A DNA stretch of 9,851 nt from Prevotellaceae bacterium. GTDB taxonomy: Bacteria; Bacteroidota; Bacteroidia; Bacteroidales; Paludibacteraceae. Below, one piece after another: positions 5,654 through 9,851 of the stretch; positions within the stretch are counted from its first letter, which is position 1, and every line of letters begins with the position of its first letter. Under the pieces are notes generated by a model. That model was not told where the DNA came from and did not search any database. It worked only from the letters and a program-made list of their open reading frames with translations. The position numbers were made by a program, and so were the translations under genes. The stretch is taken from NCBI GenBank assembly GCA_031290375.1, contig JAITNR010000025.1, forward strand, positions 1 through 9,851, written 5' to 3'.

Positions 5654-6505
5654 TTATAAATTGGTTAAAGCCCTTTGTAACGATTCGTGCCAGTGCGGGA
5701 TTGTTATTCCGAAAGTTGCCTTTATTTTGCCCTTGTTCAGAACGCTGTAATGCGGACGGTGAGCAGGAACGGGATATTGACTGCTCTCAATCGGCAACAC
5801 CTTACAGGGCAAGTTTTTGAGTTCAAAAATTGCTTTTGCAAAGTCGTACCACGAACAAACACCCTCGTTGGAAAAATGATAAATACCTGCCACACAGTTG
5901 TTTGAATTGGTAATGCTTAAAATGGCTCTTGCCAAATCTGCGGCATTTGTAGGTGTGCCTGTCTGGTCAAAGACCACCGAAATCTGTTCTTTTTCCAAAC
6001 CAAGACGCAACATTGTTTTCACAAAATTATTTCCAAAAACCGAATAAAGCCAGGCAGTGCGGATGATAACGGAATTTGCAGGATTGATCGCAGTCAAAAC
6101 CGCCTCTCCCTCCGCTTTGGATTTGCCGTAAATGCTTTTAGGACAAATAATTGAGTCCTCTTTATAAGGGACACTCGAAGTGCCGTCAAACACATAATCG
6201 GTAGAGATGTGAATGATTTTTGCGTTAATTTTTTTTGCCGACTCAGCCAAATTTTCTACCGCATAACGATTGATTTTATAGCACAGTTCTATATCGCTTT
6301 CCGCCTTATCAACAGCGGTGTAGGCAGCACAGTTTATCACAAAATCGGGTTGATTTTCTTCAAAAAAACGATTCACAACCTCTTTATCGCAAATATCAAG
6401 GGTATCAACATCTGTAAAAATAGACTGAATATCAGGGTATTGCCTTAATAAAATATTCAGTTCGCTGCCAAGTTGTCCGTATGAGCCTGTTACAAGTATT
6501 TTCAT
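5654..6505 (-). CDS. rfbD: dTDP-4-dehydrorhamnose reductase RfbD/RmlD
   Basis: Last step of dTDP-L-rhamnose synthesis: NAD(P)H-dependent reduction of dTDP-4-keto-L-rhamnose, feeding surface polysaccharide. The 283 aa form an extended SDR enzyme: nucleotide-binding GSYGQLG (7-13), NCAAYTAVDKAE (58-69), STDYVFDG (101-108), catalytic YGKSK (Tyr126, Lys130), RTAWLYS (149-155) and the RmlD-typical PAHRPHYSVLN (247-257). The other rml genes are not adjacent, as is common for this gene in Bacteroidetes. It is the first gene of the leftward run, with a good -7 box at 6620-6627 about 115 nt upstream. Confidence 0.95.
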   Translation of the reverse strand: MKILVTGSYGQLGSELNILLRQYPDIQSIFTDVDTLDICDKEVVNRFFEENQPDFVINCAAYTAVDKAESDIELCYKINRYAVENLAESAKKINAKIIHISTDYVFDGTSSVPYKEDSIICPKSIYGKSKAEGEAVLTAINPANSVIIRTAWLYSVFGNNFVKTMLRLGLEKEQISVVFDQTGTPTNAADLARAILSITNSNNCVAGIYHFSNEGVCSWYDFAKAIFELKNLPCKVLPIESSQYPVPAHRPHYSVLNKGKIKATFGITIPHWHESLQRALTNL

Positions 6506-6716
6506 TCCAACTTCTAATTTATGGTTTCAACTCTGAATGCCGCCATTTTGTACGACATTCGGGGTTATGATTTGCAAATATTTTGTTGAATACTGCATTT
6601 TACTTTTCCCTTTCCTGTGCAAAGGTACAAAATTTTTATTAATTTTGCTTTCATAATATCACCAATATTTTGGTGGCAAAATCCCAATGATAAATCTAAA
6701 ATTTAACTGCTAAATT
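6506..6716. promoter_or_regulatory. Divergent promoter region between rfbD and gldD
   Basis: This 211-nt gap has no gene. On the minus strand TACCTTTG (6620-6627) is a perfect match to the Bacteroidetes -7 consensus TAnnTTTG and would start transcription toward rfbD, leaving a leader of about 100 nt. On the plus strand TAATTTTG (6640-6647) also matches TAnnTTTG and could serve gldD, though I see no convincing -33 TTG at proper spacing. A perfect 6-bp hairpin with a 4-nt loop (CACCAA/TTGGTG, 6660-6675) lies in the presumed gldD leader. The two -7 boxes are only 12 nt apart. Assignments are by consensus only. Confidence 0.55.
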
Positions 6717-7283
6717 ATGTCTAAAAAAACAATTATCACCGCTTTATTATTAGTAATAATGATAACTTCCTGCGGCAAAAAGCCAAATCCGAAGCCTTAT
6801 GAATATTTCAGAATTGATTTGCCCGAACATTCCTACAAAATGATTGACACGATGAAAAACTACGATTTTGAGATTTCGCAATATGCCGAAATTACACCTT
6901 ATATTGGCGAATCTACGGGATTTAATATTGATTACAACAAGTTAAACGGTAGAATTCACGTTACCTTTATGCCTATTGATTTGGACTCGTTCAGAATTGT
7001 TACCGAGGACAGTCACAAATTGGCATACAAGCATACAATCAAGGCAAATGCCATTATCGAAAACTACTACGCCAACGACACCACCAAAGTTTATGGTGTT
7101 TTATACAAAATCACGGGCAACGCCGCCTCTCCTGCACAGTTTTTTATTACTGACAGTACTAAACATTTTCTTCGTGGAGCATTGTATTTCAACAATTTGC
7201 CCAATTACGACTCCATTGCTCCCGTTGCCGACTATATCAATGAAGATATTGTTCATTTAATTGAAACTGTCAGGTGGAAGTAG
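6717..7283 (+). CDS. gldD: Gliding motility lipoprotein GldD
   Basis: The 188-aa lipoprotein has a signal peptide ending in a lipobox (ITSC, Cys19; hydrophobic ALLLVIMI before it). It then has the GldD-typical YFRIDLPEHSY (30-40) and the C-terminal signature SPAQFFITDSTKHFLRGALYF (138-158). Known: GldD is required for gliding motility and associated type IX secretion functions in Flavobacterium johnsoniae. It is found widely in Bacteroidetes, including species not known to glide, and its molecular role is unresolved. No other gld gene is next to it here. No Shine-Dalgarno sequence is visible, which is usual for this phylum. It converges on typA, with 129 nt between the two stops. Confidence 0.93.
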   Translation: MSKKTIITALLLVIMITSCGKKPNPKPYEYFRIDLPEHSYKMIDTMKNYDFEISQYAEITPYIGESTGFNIDYNKLNGRIHVTFMPIDLDSFRIVTEDSHKLAYKHTIKANAIIENYYANDTTKVYGVLYKITGNAASPAQFFITDSTKHFLRGALYFNNLPNYDSIAPVADYINEDIVHLIETVRWK

Positions 7284-7412
7284 AAATAATTAAAAGTCTG
7301 TATTCGTCCCGCTAACTACTTTTCATAGCATCTCAAGAAAAGTTTTTACCGATTTGCAGTGAGGTATAAGGCTGTCTAAAAAGCACACTACTGACACTGA
7401 TTTGACAGATTT

Positions 7413-9218
7413 TCACTGATTTTTTTTCCCCTGCCTTCTGCGTTCGGTTTCGTCAAGAATAATTTTGCGGATACGAAGATGATGAGGAGTAACTTCCAAA
7501 TACTCATCTTCTTTGATATATTCCAAAGCCTCTTCGAGCGAAAACACAATGGGCGGAATAAGTCTTGCCTTGTCATCTGAACCTGAGGCACGCATATTTG
7601 TCAGTTTCTTGGATTTGGTAACATTAACGGGCAAATCGCCTTCTTTGGAGTTTTCGCCAACCACCTGACCTGTATAGACCTCTTCTTGCGGAAAAATAAA
7701 AAATCTGCCTCTATCTTGCAGTTTATCAATGGCGTATGCATATGCTGTGCCACCCTCAATGGCAATAATCGAGCCATTGTTTCTTCGTTCAATTTCCCCT
7801 TTCCAAGCGGCATATTCCAAAAATCTGTGAGCCATAACAGCTTCACCGGCAGAGATGGTCAGAATATTGTTTCTCAAGCCAATAATTCCACGTGATGGAA
7901 TGGCAAATTCGAGGTAAATTCTGTCTTTTTGAGTTGTCATCGACAGCAACTCGCCCTTGCGGCGGGTAACTATGTCAATTACCTTACTCGAATGCTCTTC
8001 GGGCAGATTGATTGTCAGTTGCTCAATGGGCTCGCAGATAACACCGTCAATATCTTTTTTGATTACCTGTGGCTGTCCAACTTGCAATTCATAACCCTCC
8101 CTTCGCATTGTTTCAATTAGAATCGAGAGATGAAGCACTCCCCTGCCAGATACCTTCCAAATATCAGTATTGTCGGAAGTTTCTACTTTCATGGCAAGAT
8201 TTTTATCAAGTTCTTTCATTAGACGGTCATGAATATGGCGTGATGTAACGAATTTGCCGTCTTTGCCAAAAAATGGCGAGTCGTTGTTTGTAAAAGTCAT
8301 ACTCATGGTAGGCTCGTCAATGGCGATGGGCGGCAGCGGTTCAGGGTTTTCGATGTCGGCTATGGTGTCGCCTATTTCAAAGCCGTCAATGCCCACAATG
8401 GCGCAAATATCACCCGACTTAACGCTGTCTGCTTGCGTCCTGCCAAGTCCTGTAAAAGTGTTCAGTTGCTTGATTTTTACCTTAACCATCAAACCATCTC
8501 TTTTGCAGAGCATTACGTCCATACCCTCGCGCAATTCGCCACGATGAACTCTGCCAACGGCAATTCTGCCCACGTAAGAGGAATAATCAAGTGAAGTAAT
8601 AAGCATCTGGGGCGTACCTTCAAGCACCGCAGGTTCAGGTATATATTCGATAATTGTATCCAAAAGCGGAAAAATATTATCTGTTTTTGCCTTGTAATCA
8701 ACTGACATCCAGTTTTCTTTTGCAGAGCCATAGATAGTGGGAAAGTTCAACTGCTCTTCTGAGGCGTCAAGGTTGAACATCAGCTCGAACACTGCCTCCT
8801 GCACTTCGTCCGGGCGACAGTTCGGTTTATCAACCTTGTTGATAACTAAAATAGGCAAAAGTCCGATTTGAAGAGCCTTTTGCAACACAAAACGAGTCTG
8901 CGGCATTGGTCCCTCAAAGGCATCAACGAGCAAAAGACAGCCGTCTGCCATATTTAGAACTCTCTCAACTTCACCTCCAAAATCGGCGTGCCCAGGTGTG
9001 TCTATTATGTTGATTTTATATCCACTGTAATCAATGGAAACGTTTTTTGAAAGTATGGTAATGCCTCTTTCACGCTCCAAATCGTTGCTGTCGAGTATAA
9101 GTTCGCCTGCCTGCTGGTTTTCTCTGAACAGTTTTCCCGCGAGCAACATCTTATCCACGAGCGTAGTCTTCCCGTGATCAACGTGAGCAATAATTGCAAT
9201 ATTTCTTATTTTCTGCAT
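7413..9218 (-). CDS. typA: Translational GTPase TypA/BipA
   Basis: Ribosome-associated GTPase of the EF-G/LepA superfamily, involved in ribosome assembly and stress or low-temperature growth. The 601 aa show G1 AHVDHGKTT (11-19), G2 RGIT (51-54), G3 DTPGH (73-77), G4 NKVD (127-130) and G5 GSAKE (164-168). These are followed by domain II (about 203-300), the GRGVLHLSILIETMRREGYE segment typical of EF-G-like domain III, the domain V portion with SRGIIGLRNNILTISAGEAVM, and the TypA-specific C-terminal domain ending PHHLRIRKIILDETERRRQGK. Length is standard. Start ATG at 9218; it has its own promoter (9256-9286) and no co-transcribed partner in the window. Confidence 0.97.
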   Translation of the reverse strand: MQKIRNIAIIAHVDHGKTTLVDKMLLAGKLFRENQQAGELILDSNDLERERGITILSKNVSIDYSGYKINIIDTPGHADFGGEVERVLNMADGCLLLVDAFEGPMPQTRFVLQKALQIGLLPILVINKVDKPNCRPDEVQEAVFELMFNLDASEEQLNFPTIYGSAKENWMSVDYKAKTDNIFPLLDTIIEYIPEPAVLEGTPQMLITSLDYSSYVGRIAVGRVHRGELREGMDVMLCKRDGLMVKVKIKQLNTFTGLGRTQADSVKSGDICAIVGIDGFEIGDTIADIENPEPLPPIAIDEPTMSMTFTNNDSPFFGKDGKFVTSRHIHDRLMKELDKNLAMKVETSDNTDIWKVSGRGVLHLSILIETMRREGYELQVGQPQVIKKDIDGVICEPIEQLTINLPEEHSSKVIDIVTRRKGELLSMTTQKDRIYLEFAIPSRGIIGLRNNILTISAGEAVMAHRFLEYAAWKGEIERRNNGSIIAIEGGTAYAYAIDKLQDRGRFFIFPQEEVYTGQVVGENSKEGDLPVNVTKSKKLTNMRASGSDDKARLIPPIVFSLEEALEYIKEDEYLEVTPHHLRIRKIILDETERRRQGKKNQ

Positions 9219-9255
9219 TTTAATATTGTCATTTCTTTTCCTAAAAAAATGAGTG

Positions 9256-9286
9256 CAAATTTACATGAAAATTTTCAGATTAACAA
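9256..9286 (-). promoter_or_regulatory. typA promoter, Bacteroidetes -7/-33 type
   Basis: On the minus strand TAAATTTG (9256-9263) matches the -7 consensus TAnnTTTG exactly. TTG at 9284-9286 lies 20 nt upstream, a spacing suited to the -33 element. Transcription would begin around 9245-9250, giving a leader of about 30 nt before the typA ATG. Confidence 0.6.
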
Positions 9287-9348
9287 GTGTGTGAAATAAG
9301 ATATTTTTTATGAATATCGGATATTTAACCTAAAAAGCAACAAAAGTA

Positions 9349-9429
9349 CCGTCATTGCGGGCTTGACCCGCAATCCCCAAAATAAACCACTGATAAATAG
9401 GAGATTGCGGGTCAAGCCCGCAATGACGG
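9349..9429. repeat. Perfect 27-bp inverted repeat with palindromic arms
   Basis: The left arm 9349-9375 (begins CCGTCATTGCGGG) is the exact reverse complement of the right arm 9403-9429 (ends GCAATGACGG), with a 27-nt spacer. Each arm holds its own inverted repeat: ATTGCGGG (9354-9361) and CCCGCAAT (9367-9374) around CTTGA. It is much more GC-rich than its AT-rich surroundings. Such CGTCATTGCGGG/GACCCGCAATC motifs recur as intergenic repeats in many bacterial genomes. Inference: a small non-autonomous or REP/MITE-like element. It lacks a trailing T-run in either direction, so an intrinsic terminator is less likely, although the fold would be very stable. Confidence 0.85.
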
Positions 9430-9481
9430 GGTATTTGGAAGCGATTTGGGTATTAGTACGATATTCATTATTTTTTTTAAT

Positions 9482-9851
9482 AGACAAAAAAAAATTTTAT
9501 CTGTTCAGGGCGAAGTTCAAGTAACTGTGGATGAGGAAAAAATGGCACAACAGGCACTTTGGGACGGACTTCACGGCGTTTTTACCAACACCGACCGTTC
9601 TGAATTGGACGCCATTTCAGTACTTGACGAATATCACGGTTTGTGGCAGGTAGAGGAGTCGTTTCGTATTAACAAACACGATTTGCGCATGTGACCTGTC
9701 TTTCACTGGACTGCAAACAGAATACTCTCTCACATAGCCGTTTGTTTTGTGGCATTTTCGCTGATACGCTTTTTGCAACATATCATCAGAACCGAGACCA
9801 AAGAACGTTTTTCGGCAGCACGAATCAGCGAAGAACTGTGGTCTGTACAGG
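9482..9851 (+). pseudogene. IS1634-type transposase remnant, 5'-truncated with in-frame TGA
   Basis: The C-terminal part of a DDE transposase is readable in one frame: VTVDEEKMAQQALWDGLHGV, then YHGLWQVEESFRINKHDLRM. A TGA (9692-9694) follows, and the same frame continues with PVFHWTANRI, SHIAVCFVAFSLIRFLQH and KERFSAARISEELWSVQ to the window edge. In IS1634-family proteins the segment reads WQVEESFRI-KHDL-RP-YHW, so the TGA stands where Arg is expected (a CGA to TGA change would explain it). The N-terminal domains and the first catalytic Asp are missing upstream, where only AT-rich DNA and the inverted repeat lie. An open frame begins at a TTG at 9446, but the first dozen residues are not transposase-like. 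The remnant is not expected to be active. The 3' end and the insertion boundary are outside the window. Confidence 0.85.

Noticed and set aside
7370..7383. GGCTGTCTAAAAAG between gldD and typA as an insertion-sequence end
   Set aside because: Similar motifs occur at ends of some Bacteroidetes insertion sequences, but no matching second end, target duplication or transposase is nearby.
7284..7427. Intrinsic terminator between convergent gldD and typA
   Set aside because: There is a T-run at 7421-7427 inside the typA end, but I found no stable GC-rich stem directly before it on either strand.
9446..9694. Complete small gene of 82 codons
   Set aside because: Its residues after about the fifteenth are a transposase C-terminal segment that continues in frame past the TGA; it is a fragment.

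Overview
The window looks like chromosomal DNA of a Bacteroidota (Bacteroidetes) member. It is AT-rich, carries the gliding-motility lipoprotein gene gldD, has good matches to the Bacteroidetes -7 promoter element TAnnTTTG upstream of typA and rfbD, and mostly lacks Shine-Dalgarno sequences. Intergenic heptad repeats of the GTTCATT/GAATAAT type fit as well. I cannot place it below phylum level from sequence alone.

Region 1 (1-1592, + strand) is the accessory part and the most interesting: the right-hand portion of a diversity-generating retroelement (DGR). The window opens inside an asparagine-codon-loaded stretch (19 Asn codons in 54, 16 of them AAC). Its reading frame has the pattern of a C-type-lectin-fold variable region (NYWSST ... 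RANGMSVRCV). I read this as the template repeat (TR). A 230-nt spacer follows with three small perfect hairpins, enclosed by complementary heptad repeats able to form a 24-bp stem. Next comes a DGR-type reverse transcriptase with the signature motifs LPIGNLTSQ and YVDD. The diversified target gene and any avd-like accessory gene are not in the window and would be expected upstream.

Region 2 (1568-6505, - strand) is a compact run of seven housekeeping genes, read right to left: rfbD (dTDP-rhamnose synthesis), maf (nucleotide pyrophosphatase), a secreted NlpC/P60-LysM peptidoglycan hydrolase, rlmB-like 23S rRNA 2'-O-methyltransferase, an RluA-family pseudouridine synthase, queD and queE (queuosine/7-deazaguanine precursor synthesis). 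Start/stop overlaps of 4-14 nt or gaps of 2-26 nt join most of them, with one 91-nt gap before rlmB, so one or two operons are likely. The last four genes all concern RNA modification. queE runs tail-to-tail into the DGR reverse transcriptase with a 25-nt overlap.

Region 3 (6506-9218): a 211-nt divergent promoter region separates rfbD from gldD (+). gldD converges on typA/bipA (-), which encodes a translational GTPase and has its own recognisable promoter.

Region 4 (9219-9851) holds the typA promoter, a 27-bp-arm perfect inverted repeat whose arms are themselves palindromic, and the C-terminal remnant of an IS1634-type transposase. The remnant lacks its N-terminus and carries an in-frame TGA; it runs off the end of the window.
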